Assembly: GCF_002217475.1 (NCBI RefSeq)
Contig: NZ_MUHH01000031.1
Coordinates: forward strand, 94,256 to 131,675
Direction of reading: 5' to 3'
Length of the DNA stretch: 37,420 bases
Source of the DNA: Flavobacterium tructae
GTDB lineage: Bacteria > Bacteroidota > Bacteroidia > Flavobacteriales > Flavobacteriaceae
Part shown: positions 1-9,244 of the stretch, one piece after another
Layout of the letters: each line of letters starts with the position of its first letter
Position numbering within the stretch: position 1 is the first letter of the stretch
Translations under genes and position numbers: made by a program
Notes under the pieces: model-generated
What the model was told of the DNA's origin: nothing
Databases searched by the model: none
Seen by the model: the letters and a program-made list of their open reading frames with translations, nothing else

Positions 1-313
1 TTTTTATTTTTTTATTTTTCTGTAAATTTTTATAAAGTCCTTTGTTTTAAGGGGATTCGGGTGTTTTTTGTTGTGAATTTATTAATTAATTGTTAAGCGT
101 GAATGTGCTGAAAATGTAAAAAATGATTTCATTATTGGAAAAAAATAAGGTTGTTTTTGAAGTTGTTTTGATGCTTGGTTTTTGATAATGAGCGATTTAA
201 TTTTTCTAACTGTTTGGTATATTCAATTTTAATATCTACTTTTGCACTCCCTGTTTGGAAATTTCTGTTATTTTCAAATTGAAGGGAATTTTAGTAATTA
301 ATAATTAATATTT
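1..313. other. Non-coding region upstream of rplC
   Basis: I see no convincing coding sequence on either strand in these 313 nt, which are very T-rich. The only readable signal is the promoter at 214-245, leaving a 5' leader of roughly 60 nt before rplC. rpsJ (S10), which usually precedes rplC, is not here. It either ends before the window or is located elsewhere. Confidence 0.75.
214..245 (+). promoter_or_regulatory. Bacteroidota-type promoter of the ribosomal operon
   Basis: A -33 element TTG at 214-216 and a -7 element TACTTTTGC at 237-245 are separated by exactly 20 nt. This fits the Flavobacterium consensus TTG-N17-23-TAnnTTTG recognised by the primary sigma factor of the phylum. Transcription would begin near 250, leaving a leader of about 60 nt before rplC at 314. 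Confidence 0.8.
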
Positions 314-931
314 ATGTCTGGGTTAATTGGTAAAAAAATCGGCATGACTAGTATTTTCGACGAAAACGGGAAAAACATTCCTTGTACAGTAATCGAAGCT
401 GGTCCTTGTGTTGTTACCCAAGTCAGAACCAAAGGTGTTGACGGGTACGAAGCGTTGCAACTTGGTTTCGATGACAAAAACGAGAAACATTCCACAAAAG
501 CGGCTTTAGGTCACTTTAAAAAAGCTGGAACTGTAGCTAAGAAAAAAGTCGTTGAATTTCAAGATTTTGCAACTGAGCAAAAATTAGGAGATCTTATTGA
601 TGTTTCTATTTTTTCTGAAGGAGAATTTGTAGATGTACAAGGTGTATCTAAAGGTAAAGGTTTTCAAGGGGTTGTTAAACGTCACGGATTTGGTGGTGTT
701 GGACAAGCAACTCACGGTCAACACAACCGTTTAAGAGCGCCAGGTTCTGTAGGAGCATCTTCTTATCCATCTAGAGTATTCAAAGGAATGCGTATGGCTG
801 GAAGAATGGGAGGAGACAATGTAAAAGTTCAAAACCTTAGAGTTTTAAAAGTAGTGGCTGAAAAGAACCTACTTGTTATTAAAGGATGTGTTCCTGGACA
901 TAAAAACTCTTATGTAATCATTCAGAAGTAA
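314..931 (+). CDS. rplC: Large ribosomal subunit protein uL3
   Basis: At 205 aa this is the usual length for uL3, an early 23S rRNA-binding assembly protein whose central extension reaches toward the peptidyl transferase centre. The conserved block [20 protein letters not shown], followed by an AGRMGG segment, lies around residues 135-172. The start [12 protein letters not shown] is typical of the family. The gene opens the visible operon and overlaps rplD by one base (TAATG), which suggests translational coupling. No Shine-Dalgarno motif precedes the ATG. Confidence 0.98.
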   Translation: MSGLIGKKIGMTSIFDENGKNIPCTVIEAGPCVVTQVRTKGVDGYEALQLGFDDKNEKHSTKAALGHFKKAGTVAKKKVVEFQDFATEQKLGDLIDVSIFSEGEFVDVQGVSKGKGFQGVVKRHGFGGVGQATHGQHNRLRAPGSVGASSYPSRVFKGMRMAGRMGGDNVKVQNLRVLKVVAEKNLLVIKGCVPGHKNSYVIIQK

Positions 932-1560
932 TGGAAGTAAAAGTATTAGATTTCAACGGAAAAGATACTGGAAGAAAAGTTCAACTTTCTGATTCAGTAT
1001 TCGCAATTGAACCAAACAATCACGCTGTATACCTTGATGTTAAGCAATATCTTGCTAATCAAAGACAAGGGACTCACAAAGCTAAAGAAAGAGCTGAAGT
1101 GACAGGAAGTACACGTAAGATTAAAAAACAAAAAGGAACTGGTACAGCTCGTGCGGGAAGTATCAAAAATCCATTGTTTAAAGGTGGTGGAACAATTTTC
1201 GGACCAAGACCAAGAGGTTATTCATTCAAATTGAATAAAGGCTTGAAAAGATTGGCAAGAAAATCAGCTTTCTCAATCAAAGCAAAAGAGTCGAATATTA
1301 TCGTTCTTGAAGACTTTAATTTTGAAGCGCCAAACACTAAAAATTTCATTAACGTTTTGAAAGCTTTAGGGTTAGAAAATAAAAAATCTCTATTTGTGTT
1401 GGGAGAGACGAATAAAAATGTATATTTGTCGTCACGCAATTTAAAGGCTTCTAATGTCGTAACTAGCTCAGAATTAAGCACTTACGCTATTTTAAACACT
1501 AACAATTTAGTGCTTTTAGAAGGTTCTTTGGAGTTAATCGAAGAAAATTTAAGCAAATAA
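931..1560 (+). CDS. rplD: Large ribosomal subunit protein uL4
   Basis: This 209-aa protein is uL4, whose long loop lines the constriction of the nascent peptide exit tunnel. The loop signature is visible at about residues 68-95: [10 protein letters not shown], then [11 protein letters not shown]. In many bacteria the first part reads GTGRARAG, so a Thr replaces one Arg here. In E. coli uL4 represses its own S10 operon through the leader RNA. That leader is not recognisable here, so the same control cannot be assumed. The start codon overlaps the rplC stop. Confidence 0.98.
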   Translation: MEVKVLDFNGKDTGRKVQLSDSVFAIEPNNHAVYLDVKQYLANQRQGTHKAKERAEVTGSTRKIKKQKGTGTARAGSIKNPLFKGGGTIFGPRPRGYSFKLNKGLKRLARKSAFSIKAKESNIIVLEDFNFEAPNTKNFINVLKALGLENKKSLFVLGETNKNVYLSSRNLKASNVVTSSELSTYAILNTNNLVLLEGSLELIEENLSK

Positions 1561-1567
1561 TAGGAGT

Positions 1568-1858
1568 ATGAGCATCATAATTAGACCTATAGTAACAGAA
1601 AAAGTAACCAAAGAAAGTGAAGTTTTAAACCGCTTCGGATTCGTTGTTGACAAAAAAGCAAACAAAGTTCAAATTAAGAAAGCTGTTGAAGCTGCTTATG
1701 GAGTAACTATCGTTTCAGTTAACACGATGAACGTAAGACCGGACAGAACTACAAAATACACTAAAAGTGGTTTAATCAGTGGAAAGACAAATGCTATTAA
1801 AAAAGCAATTGTACAAGTACAAGAAGGAGAAACAATTGATTTTTACAACAATATCTAA
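1568..1858 (+). CDS. rplW: Large ribosomal subunit protein uL23
   Basis: This 96-aa protein is uL23, which sits at the tunnel exit and forms the docking site for trigger factor and SRP. The family pattern is clear: an N-terminal IIIRPIVTEK, a central KANKVQIKKAVEAAYGV, and VNTMNVRPDRT before a basic extended loop. It lies 7 nt after rplD. A GGAG sits just before the ATG but only about 3 nt away, too close for a normal Shine-Dalgarno site. Confidence 0.97.
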   Translation: MSIIIRPIVTEKVTKESEVLNRFGFVVDKKANKVQIKKAVEAAYGVTIVSVNTMNVRPDRTTKYTKSGLISGKTNAIKKAIVQVQEGETIDFYNNI

Positions 1859-1867
1859 GATAGAAAA

Positions 1868-2692
1868 ATGTCAGTAAGAAAATTAAAACCTATTACCCCA
1901 GGTCAGCGATTTAGAGTTGTGAATGGTTATGACGCCATTACAACTGATAAGCCGGAACGCTCTTTGATAGCGCCGATAAAAAACTCTGGAGGTAGAAATA
2001 GTCAAGGAAAGATGACCATGCGTTATACGGGTGGTGGTCACAAGCAGAGATATCGTATTATTGATTTCAAAAGAACTAAAGTTGGAATTCCAGCTACTGT
2101 GAAATCAATCGAATACGATCCAAATCGTACTGCATTTATCGCTTTATTAGCTTATGCTGATGGAGAGAAAACTTATATTATCGCTCAAAACGGATTGAAA
2201 GTTGGTCAGAAATTAGTTTCTGGTCCAGAATCTCAACCAGAGATTGGTAATACATTGCCTTTAAGCAGAATTCCTCTTGGAACTGTTATATCTTGTATTG
2301 AGTTACGTCCAGGACAAGGAGCAGTTATTGCTCGTTCAGCTGGAACTTTTGCTCAGTTAATGGCAAGAGACGGAAAATACGCTACAATTAAAATGCCATC
2401 TGGAGAGACAAGATTGATCTTGTTAACATGTTCGGCTACAATTGGAGCTGTTTCTAATTCTGATCACCAATTAGTTGTATCTGGAAAAGCAGGTAGAACA
2501 AGATGGTTAGGAAGAAGACCTAGAACTAGACCAGTAGCGATGAACCCAGTTGATCACCCTATGGGAGGTGGTGAAGGACGTTCTTCTGGAGGGCACCCAC
2601 GTTCAAGAAACGGATTGCCAGCTAAAGGTTACAGAACTCGTTCTAAGAAAAACCCGAGTAACAAGTATATCGTAGAACGTAGAAAGAAATAA
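1868..2692 (+). CDS. rplB: Large ribosomal subunit protein uL2
   Basis: This 274-aa protein is uL2, which binds 23S rRNA next to the peptidyl transferase centre and is needed for subunit joining. The near-invariant C-terminal segment is present around residue 220 as [12 protein letters not shown]. The functionally important first His is kept. The second His seen in E. coli (HPHGGG) is Met here, a common substitution in Bacteroidota as far as I recall. It lies 9 nt after rplW. Confidence 0.98.
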   Translation: MSVRKLKPITPGQRFRVVNGYDAITTDKPERSLIAPIKNSGGRNSQGKMTMRYTGGGHKQRYRIIDFKRTKVGIPATVKSIEYDPNRTAFIALLAYADGEKTYIIAQNGLKVGQKLVSGPESQPEIGNTLPLSRIPLGTVISCIELRPGQGAVIARSAGTFAQLMARDGKYATIKMPSGETRLILLTCSATIGAVSNSDHQLVVSGKAGRTRWLGRRPRTRPVAMNPVDHPMGGGEGRSSGGHPRSRNGLPAKGYRTRSKKNPSNKYIVERRKK

Positions 2693-2698
2693 TAAGAT

Positions 2699-2977
2699 AT
2701 GGCACGTTCATTAAAAAAAGGACCTTTCGTTCATTATAAGTTAGACAAGAAAGTTCAGGAAAACGTAGAAAGTGGTAAAAATGCAGTTGTAAAGACTTGG
2801 TCTAGAGCTTCCATGATTACTCCGGATTTCGTTGGACAAACTATCGCAGTTCATAACGGTCGTCAATTTGTACCGGTTTACGTAACAGAAAACATGGTAG
2901 GTCACAAATTAGGAGAGTTTTCACCAACTAGATCTTTTAGAGGTCATGCTGGAGCAAAAAATAAAGGTAAAAAATAA
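2699..2977 (+). CDS. rpsS: Small ribosomal subunit protein uS19
   Basis: This 92-aa protein is uS19, a head protein of the 30S subunit that contacts uS13 and the B1 intersubunit bridges. Recognisable segments are [11 protein letters not shown] at the N-terminus, [15 protein letters not shown] in the middle, and [17 protein letters not shown] near the C-terminus. It sits 6 nt after rplB in the standard S10 order. Confidence 0.98.
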   Translation: MARSLKKGPFVHYKLDKKVQENVESGKNAVVKTWSRASMITPDFVGQTIAVHNGRQFVPVYVTENMVGHKLGEFSPTRSFRGHAGAKNKGKK

Positions 2978-2985
2978 AAGAAGCA

Positions 2986-3399
2986 ATGGGAGTTCGTAAA
3001 AGAGAAACAGCAGATGCGAGAAAAGAGGCTAATAAGTCTATTGCTTTCGCAAAATTGAATAACTGCCCTACTTCACCTAGAAAAATGCGCTTAGTAGCGG
3101 ACTTGGTAAGAGGTCAGAAGGTAGAAAGAGCACTTAACATCTTAAGATTCAGTTCTAAAGAAGCTTCAAGAAAATTAGAGAAACTATTATTATCTGCAAT
3201 CAACAACTGGGAGCAAAAAAATAGTGAAGGTAATTTAGAAGAAGCTGGATTATTTGTTAAAGAGATCAGAGTAGATGGTGGAATGATGTTGAAAAGACTT
3301 CGTCCAGCTCCACAAGGTCGTGCACACAGAATAAGAAAACGTTCTAACCACGTTACAATCGTGCTTGGAGCTATCAATAACACACAAAGCAATTCTTAA
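2986..3399 (+). CDS. rplV: Large ribosomal subunit protein uL22
   Basis: This 137-aa protein is uL22, whose beta-hairpin lines the exit tunnel opposite uL4. The hairpin region [24 protein letters not shown] lies around residues 96-119, with the family signature [14 protein letters not shown] near 30-43. It is longer than the common 110 aa because of an N-terminal extension of about 20 residues ([17 protein letters not shown]). No better internal start is evident, and the annotated ATG follows rpsS by 8 nt. Confidence 0.97.
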
Positions 3400-3404
3400 G
3401 CAGC

Positions 3405-4166
3405 ATGGGACAAAAGACAAATCCAATTGGAAATAGACTTGGTATCATCAGAGGGTGGGACTCAAACTGGTATGGTGGAAATGACTACGGTGATAAACTT
3501 GCCGAAGATCACAAAATCAGAAAGTATATCCACGCTCGTTTATCAAAAGCTAGTGTATCTAAAGTAATCATCGAGAGAACTTTGAAACTTGTAACCGTTA
3601 CTATCACTACTGCTAGACCTGGTATCATTATCGGAAAAGGTGGACAAGAGGTAGACAAGTTGAAAGAAGAACTTAAGAAAGTTACTGACAAAGAGGTTCA
3701 AATCAACATCTTTGAAATTAAAAGACCTGAGTTAGATGCTTATCTTGTGGCGACAAGCATCGCTCGTCAAATCGAAAGCCGTATTTCTTACAGACGTGCA
3801 ATCAAAATGGCTATTGCTGCTTCTATGCGTATGAACGCTGAAGGTATCAAAGTTTTGATTTCTGGTCGTTTGAATGGTGCTGAGATGGCGCGTTCAGAAG
3901 GTTTCAAAGAAGGTAGAATTCCTCTATCAACTTTCAGAGCTGATATTGATTATGCTTTGGCTGAAGCTCATACTACTTATGGTAGAATGGGTATCAAAGT
4001 ATGGATCATGAAAGGTGAAGTTTATGGAAAGAGAGATCTTTCTCCACTTGCAGGAATGGATAAAAAACAATCTGGAACTGGTGGTGGTAAAGGTGGCGAT
4101 TCTCCAAGAGGAGACAGAAAGCCTTTTAATAAAGGTGGAAAACCAGACGCTCGTAAAAGAAAGTAA
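3405..4166 (+). CDS. rpsC: Small ribosomal subunit protein uS3
   Basis: This 253-aa protein is uS3, part of the mRNA entry channel and its helicase activity. It opens with [12 protein letters not shown] and has a KH type II domain whose GxxG loop (IGKGG) falls at residues 76-80. The C-terminal domain includes [19 protein letters not shown]. The last 30 or so residues form a glycine- and lysine-rich tail beyond the folded core, typical of longer Bacteroidota uS3. It lies 5 nt after rplV. Confidence 0.98.
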   Translation: MGQKTNPIGNRLGIIRGWDSNWYGGNDYGDKLAEDHKIRKYIHARLSKASVSKVIIERTLKLVTVTITTARPGIIIGKGGQEVDKLKEELKKVTDKEVQINIFEIKRPELDAYLVATSIARQIESRISYRRAIKMAIAASMRMNAEGIKVLISGRLNGAEMARSEGFKEGRIPLSTFRADIDYALAEAHTTYGRMGIKVWIMKGEVYGKRDLSPLAGMDKKQSGTGGGKGGDSPRGDRKPFNKGGKPDARKRK

Positions 4167-4185
4167 ATTTTTAAACTAAAGAAAA

Positions 4186-4611
4186 ATGTTACAGCCTAAA
4201 AGAACAAAATACCGTAAGGTACAAAAAGGTAAGATGAAAGGTAATTCTCAAAGAGGGCATGAACTTTCTAATGGAATGTTTGGTATTAAATCTGTACATG
4301 AAGATGGAATGTTCTTGACTTCTCGTCAAATCGAAGCTGCGCGTATCGCTGCAACTCGTTACATGAAGAGAGAAGGACAATTATGGATTAAAATATTTCC
4401 AGACAAGCCTATTACTAAGAAACCTCTTGAAGTACGTATGGGTAAAGGTAAAGGAGCAGTTGAGTATTGGGCTGCTGTTGTTAAACCAGGAAGAATTATG
4501 TTTGAAGTTGGAGGAGTTCCATTGTCAGTTGCAAAAGAGGCTTTACGTCTTGCAGCTCAAAAACTTCCAGTAAAAACTAAATTCGTCGTTGCTAGAGATT
4601 TCGAAGCATAA
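4186..4611 (+). CDS. rplP: Large ribosomal subunit protein uL16
   Basis: This 141-aa protein is uL16, which helps place tRNA in the A site and completes late 50S assembly. The signature [12 protein letters not shown] spans about residues 79-90. R84 appears to correspond to the Arg that is hydroxylated in E. coli (Arg81 there). Nothing in the window encodes the hydroxylase. The gene follows rpsC after 19 nt. Confidence 0.98.
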   Translation: MLQPKRTKYRKVQKGKMKGNSQRGHELSNGMFGIKSVHEDGMFLTSRQIEAARIAATRYMKREGQLWIKIFPDKPITKKPLEVRMGKGKGAVEYWAAVVKPGRIMFEVGGVPLSVAKEALRLAAQKLPVKTKFVVARDFEA

Positions 4612-4624
4612 TTAAATTTATATT

Positions 4625-4816
4625 ATGAAACAATCAGAAATAAAAGATCTTTCTGCAGCGGAGTTGCAAGAAAAACTTAGTCAAACTAAGAAAATATATG
4701 CTGACCTAAAAATGGCTCACGCTATTTCTCCAATTGAGAACCCACTTCAAATTAGAAGTGTAAGAAGAACAGTTGCAAGATTGGCTACAGAGTTAACTAA
4801 AAGAGAGTTACAATAA
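4625..4816 (+). CDS. rpmC: Large ribosomal subunit protein uL29
   Basis: This 63-aa helical hairpin protein is uL29, located beside uL23 at the tunnel exit. The pattern MKQSEIKDLSAAELQEKL, then IENPLQIRSVRRTVARLATEL, is diagnostic. The usual LRxQ segment is diverged to LKMAHAIS. It follows rplP by 13 nt and has an A/T-only upstream sequence. Confidence 0.97.
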   Translation: MKQSEIKDLSAAELQEKLSQTKKIYADLKMAHAISPIENPLQIRSVRRTVARLATELTKRELQ

Positions 4817-4833
4817 TTGTATTCTGCTGAAAG

Positions 4834-5094
4834 ATGGAAGAAAAAAGAAATTTAAGAAAAGAAAGAATAGGTGTTGTTACTTCAAATAAAATGGATAAGT
4901 CTATTGTTATTGCTGAAGTAAGAAAAGTAAAGCACCCATTATACGGTAAGTTCGTGTTGAAAACTAAGAAATATGTTGCACACGACGAAACAAACGACTG
5001 TAACATTGGAGATACTGTAAGAATTAGCGAAACGCGTCCTTTAAGTAAAACAAAATGTTGGAGATTAGTTGAAATCTTAGAAAGAGCTAAATAA
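4834..5094 (+). CDS. rpsQ: Small ribosomal subunit protein uS17
   Basis: This 86-aa OB-fold protein is uS17, a primary 16S rRNA 5'-domain binder. Family features include [19 protein letters not shown], then KHPLYGKFV, and [18 protein letters not shown] at about residues 57-74. It lies 17 nt after rpmC and 2 nt before rplN, consistent with tight coupling. Confidence 0.98.
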   Translation: MEEKRNLRKERIGVVTSNKMDKSIVIAEVRKVKHPLYGKFVLKTKKYVAHDETNDCNIGDTVRISETRPLSKTKCWRLVEILERAK

Positions 5095-5096
5095 TT

Positions 5097-5465
5097 ATGG
5101 TACAACAGGAATCAAGACTAAAAGTAGCAGATAACACGGGAGCAAAAGAAGTTTTAACTATCCGTGTTTTAGGAGGTACCAAAAGAAGGTATGCCTCTGT
5201 TGGTGACAAGATTGTAGTATCTATTAAAGATGCAACTCCAAACGGAAACGTGAAAAAAGGAGCTGTTTCAACTGCAGTTGTTGTACGTACCAAAAAAGAA
5301 GTGAGAAGAGCTGATGGTTCTTATATCCGTTTCGATGATAATGCATGTGTTCTTTTGAACGCTGCAGGGGAAATGAGAGGAACACGTGTTTTTGGTCCGG
5401 TAGCAAGAGAACTTCGTGAAAAACAATTCATGAAAATTGTATCATTAGCACCAGAAGTGCTTTAA
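5097..5465 (+). CDS. rplN: Large ribosomal subunit protein uL14
   Basis: This 122-aa protein is uL14, which forms intersubunit bridge B5/B8 and is the docking site of the silencing factor RsfS. It starts [18 protein letters not shown], has [20 protein letters not shown] in the middle and ends [23 protein letters not shown]. The length is exactly the family norm. Confidence 0.98.
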
Positions 5466-5476
5466 TTCGTTTTAAG

Positions 5477-5791
5477 ATGATAAAGCTAAAAATAAAATCA
5501 GGAGATATCGTAAGAGTTATTGCTGGAGACCATAAAGGTGCTGAAGGTAAAGTATTACGTGTTTACCGTGAGAAAAATAAAGCGATAGTTGAAGGTGTAA
5601 ACATGGTTTCAAAACATACAAAACCAAGTGCTAAAAACCCTCAAGGTGGTATCGTTAAGAAAGAAGCTTCTATACAAATATCTAACATTTCACTAATTGA
5701 TCCTAAAACTAAGGAAACAACTAGAGTTGGTATTAGAGTAGAAGGAGATAAGAAAGTAAGATTTTCAAAAAAATCTAATCAAGTACTATAG
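5477..5791 (+). CDS. rplX: Large ribosomal subunit protein uL24
   Basis: This 104-aa protein is uL24, an assembly initiator protein of the 50S subunit. A KOW motif lies at about residues 8-29 ([20 protein letters not shown]), followed by the conserved [13 protein letters not shown] stretch. It is spaced 11 nt from rplN and 2 nt from rplE. Confidence 0.97.
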   Translation: MIKLKIKSGDIVRVIAGDHKGAEGKVLRVYREKNKAIVEGVNMVSKHTKPSAKNPQGGIVKKEASIQISNISLIDPKTKETTRVGIRVEGDKKVRFSKKSNQVL

Positions 5792-5793
5792 TA

Positions 5794-6345
5794 ATGGCAT
5801 ATACACCTAGACTAAAAGAAGAATATAAGAGTAGAGTAATCTCTGCTCTTAAAGAAGAATTCGGATATACAAACGTAATGCAAGTTCCTAAACTTGAAAA
5901 AATCGTTTTGAGCCGTGGAGTTGGTGCAGCTGTATCTGATAAAAAACTTATTGACTATGCAGTTGATGAGTTAACAAAGATCACTGGACAAAAAGCAGTA
6001 TCTACAATTTCAAAGAAAGACGTTGCGTCATTCAAATTGAGAAAAGGGATGCCTATTGGAGCAAAAGTTACTTTACGTGGAGAGAGAATGTATGAGTTTT
6101 TAGATAGACTTATTACTTCTGCTTTACCACGCGTTAGAGATTTTAGTGGTATCAAAGCTACTGGTTTCGACGGAAGAGGTAATTACAATCTTGGAGTTTT
6201 AGAGCAAATCATTTTCCCTGAAATTGATATTGACAAAGTAAACAAAATTTCAGGAATGGATATTACTTTTGTTACTACTGCAAAAACAGACAAAGAAGCA
6301 AAGTCGTTATTGGCTGAATTAGGTTTACCTTTTAAAAAGAATTAA
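5794..6345 (+). CDS. rplE: Large ribosomal subunit protein uL5
   Basis: This 183-aa protein is uL5, which binds 5S rRNA and the P-site tRNA as part of the central protuberance. Visible family segments are the N-terminal [42 protein letters not shown] around residues 88-108, and [19 protein letters not shown] near 116-134. In E. coli the S8 repressor binds near this start codon. No equivalent structure is obvious here. Confidence 0.98.
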   Translation: MAYTPRLKEEYKSRVISALKEEFGYTNVMQVPKLEKIVLSRGVGAAVSDKKLIDYAVDELTKITGQKAVSTISKKDVASFKLRKGMPIGAKVTLRGERMYEFLDRLITSALPRVRDFSGIKATGFDGRGNYNLGVLEQIIFPEIDIDKVNKISGMDITFVTTAKTDKEAKSLLAELGLPFKKN

Positions 6346-6348
6346 GAC

Positions 6349-6618
6349 ATGGCTAAAGAATCAATGAAAGCCCGTGAGGTGAAAAGAGAGAAAACGGTAG
6401 CTAAGTACGCTGAAAAAAGAAAAGCTTTATTAGAAGCTGGAGATTATGAAGGCTTACAAAGATTACCTAAAAATGCTTCACCAGTTCGTTTACACAACCG
6501 TTGTAAATTAACAGGTAGACCAAGAGGTTATATTCGTCAATTTGGTATTTCACGTGTAACTTTCCGTGAGATGGCAAATAATGGATTAATCCCTGGAGTA
6601 AAAAAGGCTTCTTGGTAA
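6349..6618 (+). CDS. rpsN: Small ribosomal subunit protein uS14 (zinc-free form)
   Basis: This 89-aa protein is uS14 of the long C-minus type. The signature [24 protein letters not shown] lies at about residues 46-69. There is only one Cys, so the CxxC...CxxC zinc ribbon of C-plus paralogues is missing. It is spaced 3 nt from rplE. The last two codons and the stop overlap the TTG element of the internal promoter that serves rpsH. Confidence 0.97.
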
Positions 6619-6643
6619 TCTCGCAATAAGTTATTACTTTTGC
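6612..6643 (+). promoter_or_regulatory. Internal promoter upstream of rpsH
   Basis: TTG at 6612-6614 (inside the last codons of rpsN) and TACTTTTGC at 6635-6643 are 20 nt apart, the same spacing and the same -7 sequence as the promoter in front of rplC. A start near 6648 would give a leader of about 75 nt before the rpsH ATG. It would allow the distal part of the operon to be transcribed separately. Confidence 0.7.
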
Positions 6644-6672
6644 AAACCGAAAAATAATTTTAATTGATTAAA

Positions 6673-6702
6673 GGTTCGGGAGACGGGTGTCTCCCGAAAA
6701 CC
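6673..6702 (+). promoter_or_regulatory. Perfect hairpin in the rpsH leader
   Basis: TTCGGGAGAC (6675-6684) pairs perfectly with GTCTCCCGAA (6689-6698) around a GGGT loop. GG at 6673-6674 can also pair with CC at 6701-6702 across an AA bulge. It is GC-rich against an AT-rich background and has no T-run after it, so it is not a standard terminator. It lies between the internal promoter and rpsH, 20 nt before the ATG. A regulatory or mRNA-stabilising role is inferred only. Confidence 0.75.
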
Positions 6703-6722
6703 ATAATCGCAATCAAATACAT

Positions 6723-7121
6723 ATGTATACAGATCCTATTGCAGATTATTTGACTAGAGTTCGTAACGCTGTGGCTGCAAACCACAAAGTTGTTGAAATT
6801 CCAGCTTCTAATCTAAAAAAAGAAATAACTAAGATCTTATTTGATCAAGGTTATATCTTGAGTTACAAATTTGAAGACAACTCTGTTCAGGGTTCAATCA
6901 AGATCGCTTTGAAGTATGATAAAGATACTAAAGAGCCTGTAATTAAAGATATCCAAAGAATTAGTAAACCTGGTTTACGTAAATACGCAGGTGCTGCCAA
7001 ATTACCAAGAATCCTTAACGGATTAGGAATTGCTATTGTTTCAACTTCAAAAGGTCTTATGACTGGAAAACAAGCGAAACAATTAAATGTAGGTGGTGAA
7101 GTAATTTGTTACGTATACTAA
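6723..7121 (+). CDS. rpsH: Small ribosomal subunit protein uS8
   Basis: I place the start at the ATG at 6723, giving 132 aa and the standard N-terminus MYTDPIADYLTRVRNA. An in-frame GTG at 6687 lies inside the leader hairpin and would add 12 unrelated residues, so I reject it. uS8 is a central-domain 16S rRNA binder and, in E. coli, the repressor of the spc operon. The C-terminal signature ISKPGLRKYAGAAKLPRILNG...GLGIAIVSTSKGLMT is clear. Unlike its neighbours it follows a 104-nt gap holding a promoter and hairpin. Confidence 0.97.
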   Translation: MYTDPIADYLTRVRNAVAANHKVVEIPASNLKKEITKILFDQGYILSYKFEDNSVQGSIKIALKYDKDTKEPVIKDIQRISKPGLRKYAGAAKLPRILNGLGIAIVSTSKGLMTGKQAKQLNVGGEVICYVY

Positions 7122-7139
7122 TTTTAAAGACTAAATAAG

Positions 7140-7682
7140 ATGTCAAGAATAGGTAAAAGCCCAATTGTAATCCCTGCTGACGTAACTGTAGAAGTTAAAG
7201 ACGGTATCATTACAGTAAAAGGAAAAAAAGGTCAACTATCTCAGGAGTTTTCGGACGTAACTGTAAAAGTTGAAGGCGATCAAGTACAAGTTGAAAGATC
7301 GTCTGATCATAAAGACCAAAGAGCAAAACACGGATTGTACAGATCTTTAATCAGTAATATGATTGTTGGTGTATCTGAAGGTTTTACAAAAGAACTTGAA
7401 TTAGTTGGAGTTGGTTATAGAGCTTCAAACCAAGGTCAAAAGTTAGATTTAGCTCTTGGATATTCTCACAATATTGTTTTAGAAATTGCTCCAGAAGTAA
7501 GTTTAGAAACAATATCTGAAAAAGGAAAGAACCCTATCGTAAAATTAACATCATTTGATAAACAACTTTTAGGTCAGGTTGCTGCGAAAATCAGAGGTTT
7601 CCGTAAGCCTGAGCCATACAAAGGAAAAGGTGTTAAATTTGTGGGTGAAGTATTAAGAAGAAAAGCAGGTAAATCAGCTTAA
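7140..7682 (+). CDS. rplF: Large ribosomal subunit protein uL6
   Basis: This 180-aa protein is uL6, which has two copies of one alpha/beta fold and lies near the factor-binding site of the 50S subunit. The N-terminal [17 protein letters not shown], the central [15 protein letters not shown] and the C-terminal [13 protein letters not shown] (about residues 157-169) are all characteristic. It follows rpsH by 18 nt. Confidence 0.98.
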   Translation: MSRIGKSPIVIPADVTVEVKDGIITVKGKKGQLSQEFSDVTVKVEGDQVQVERSSDHKDQRAKHGLYRSLISNMIVGVSEGFTKELELVGVGYRASNQGQKLDLALGYSHNIVLEIAPEVSLETISEKGKNPIVKLTSFDKQLLGQVAAKIRGFRKPEPYKGKGVKFVGEVLRRKAGKSA

Positions 7683-7693
7683 AAAATAAGATT

Positions 7694-8044
7694 ATGTCAT
7701 TAACAAAATCTGATAGAAGACAGAGAATTAGATTCAGAATTAGAAAATCGATTAGTGGTACTGCTGCTAACCCAAGACTATCTGTATTTAGAAGTAACAA
7801 AGAAATTTACGCTCAACTTATTGATGATGTAAATGGAGTTACTTTATTAGCTGCATCTTCAAGAGAAAAAGAAATAGGAAAAGGTACTAACGTTGAAGTA
7901 GCTGCTGCTGTTGGAAAACTAGTTGCAGAGAAAGCGTTAAAAGCCGGGATCGATACCATCACTTTTGACAGAGGTGGATATTTATACCACGGTCGTATTA
8001 AATCATTAGCAGAAGGCGCAAGAGCGGCTGGACTTAAATTCTAA
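7694..8044 (+). CDS. rplR: Large ribosomal subunit protein uL18
   Basis: This 116-aa protein is uL18, which binds 5S rRNA together with uL5. It shows the basic N-terminal tail [29 protein letters not shown] and the C-terminal [24 protein letters not shown]. Spacing is 11 nt from rplF and 6 nt to rpsE. Confidence 0.98.
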   Translation: MSLTKSDRRQRIRFRIRKSISGTAANPRLSVFRSNKEIYAQLIDDVNGVTLLAASSREKEIGKGTNVEVAAAVGKLVAEKALKAGIDTITFDRGGYLYHGRIKSLAEGARAAGLKF

Positions 8045-8050
8045 TATATT

Positions 8051-8572
8051 ATGTCTAAATACAAAAATGTAGAATTGGTAAAACCAAGTGGTCTTGAACT
8101 TAAAGACCGTCTGGTAAGTGTTAATCGTGTTACTAAGGTTACAAAAGGTGGTAGAGCTTTCGGTTTTTCTGCTATTGTAGTTGTAGGTGATGAAAACGGA
8201 GTAGTTGGTCATGGATTAGGAAAATCTAAAGACGTTTCTGAAGCAATTGCGAAAGCAGTAGAAGATGCTAAGAAAAATTTAGTAAAAATTCCTTTGAACG
8301 GACAATCTGTTCCTCACGAACAAAAAGGTAAATTTGGTGGTGCACGTGTATTCTTAATTCCTGCTTCTCATGGTACAGGAGTTATTGCTGGTGGAGCTGT
8401 TCGTTCAGTTCTTGAATCAGTAGGTATTCACGATGTATTATCTAAATCTCAAGGATCATCAAATCCTCATAACGTGGTAAAAGCAACTTTTGATGCTTTA
8501 TTACAAATGAGAAGCGCTCATACTGTTGCAAAACAAAGAGGTGTTTCTTTAGAAAAAGTTTTTAAAGGTTAA
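8051..8572 (+). CDS. rpsE: Small ribosomal subunit protein uS5
   Basis: This 173-aa protein is uS5, part of the mRNA entry channel and a determinant of decoding accuracy and spectinomycin sensitivity. The double-stranded RNA-binding-like N-terminal domain carries [20 protein letters not shown] and [14 protein letters not shown] (about residues 33-66). The second domain has [23 protein letters not shown]. It sits between rplR and rpmD as usual. Confidence 0.98.
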   Translation: MSKYKNVELVKPSGLELKDRLVSVNRVTKVTKGGRAFGFSAIVVVGDENGVVGHGLGKSKDVSEAIAKAVEDAKKNLVKIPLNGQSVPHEQKGKFGGARVFLIPASHGTGVIAGGAVRSVLESVGIHDVLSKSQGSSNPHNVVKATFDALLQMRSAHTVAKQRGVSLEKVFKG

Positions 8573-8584
8573 TTCAAGGAAATT

Positions 8585-8767
8585 ATGGCTAAATTATTAG
8601 TAAAACAAGTAAGAAGCAAAATCAACTGCCCTCTTTCTCAAAAAAGAGGTTTGGAAGCTTTAGGTCTACGTAAAATGGGACAAGTTGTAGAGCATGATTC
8701 AAATCCTGCAATCCTTGGGATGATAAACAAAGTTAAACACTTAGTTTCTGTAGAAGAAGCTAAATAA
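8585..8767 (+). CDS. rpmD: Large ribosomal subunit protein uL30
   Basis: This 60-aa protein is uL30, a small 50S surface protein. The diagnostic segment [20 protein letters not shown] falls at about residues 18-37, with [15 protein letters not shown] after it. Its size and position between rpsE and rplO support the call. Confidence 0.97.
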   Translation: MAKLLVKQVRSKINCPLSQKRGLEALGLRKMGQVVEHDSNPAILGMINKVKHLVSVEEAK

Positions 8768-8778
8768 CAAATACTGTT

Positions 8779-9231
8779 ATGAATTTAAGTAACTTACAAC
8801 CAGCTGAAGGGTCAACACACAATCAAAATAAAAGATTAGGTAGAGGAGAAGGTTCTGGAAAAGGTGGTACTTCTGCAAGAGGTCACAAAGGAGCAAAATC
8901 TCGTTCTGGTTATTCTAAAAAGATTGGTTTTGAAGGAGGACAAATGCCACTTCAAAGACGTGTGCCTAAGTTTGGTTTCACAAACATCAATCGTAAAGAA
9001 TACGAAGGTGTTAATTTAGATACGCTTCAATTATTAGTAGACAATGGTGTGATTACTGATTCTGTTTCTATGACAGATTTCGTAGCAAATCGTCTAGCTA
9101 CCAAAAATGAAATCGTTAAGATTTTAGGTAGAGGAGAGTTGAAAGCAAAATTAAAAGTAACTGCCCACAAATTTACCGCTACTGCAAAAGCTGCTATCGA
9201 AGCTGCTGGTGGAGAAGCTGTAACTATATAA
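8779..9231 (+). CDS. rplO: Large ribosomal subunit protein uL15
   Basis: This 150-aa protein is uL15, which reaches deep into the 50S subunit with a basic glycine-rich N-terminal extension. That extension is visible as RLGRGEGSGKGGTSARGHKG at about residues 20-39, followed by FEGGQMPLQRRVPKFGF. The C-terminal domain contains ILGRGELKAKLKVTAHKF. It is spaced 13 nt from secY. Confidence 0.98.
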   Translation: MNLSNLQPAEGSTHNQNKRLGRGEGSGKGGTSARGHKGAKSRSGYSKKIGFEGGQMPLQRRVPKFGFTNINRKEYEGVNLDTLQLLVDNGVITDSVSMTDFVANRLATKNEIVKILGRGELKAKLKVTAHKFTATAKAAIEAAGGEAVTI

Positions 9232-9244
9232 CTTATCTATTAAG

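Noticed and set aside
4797..5105. Minus-strand frames across the ribosomal genes (for example 4797-5105, 9646-9939, 13096-13482)
   Set aside because: All lie opposite confidently identified genes and show no recognisable protein features.
6687..6722. In-frame GTG start extending rpsH by 12 residues
   Set aside because: The extension is encoded by the leader hairpin and does not resemble uS8. The ATG at 6723 gives the standard 132-aa protein.
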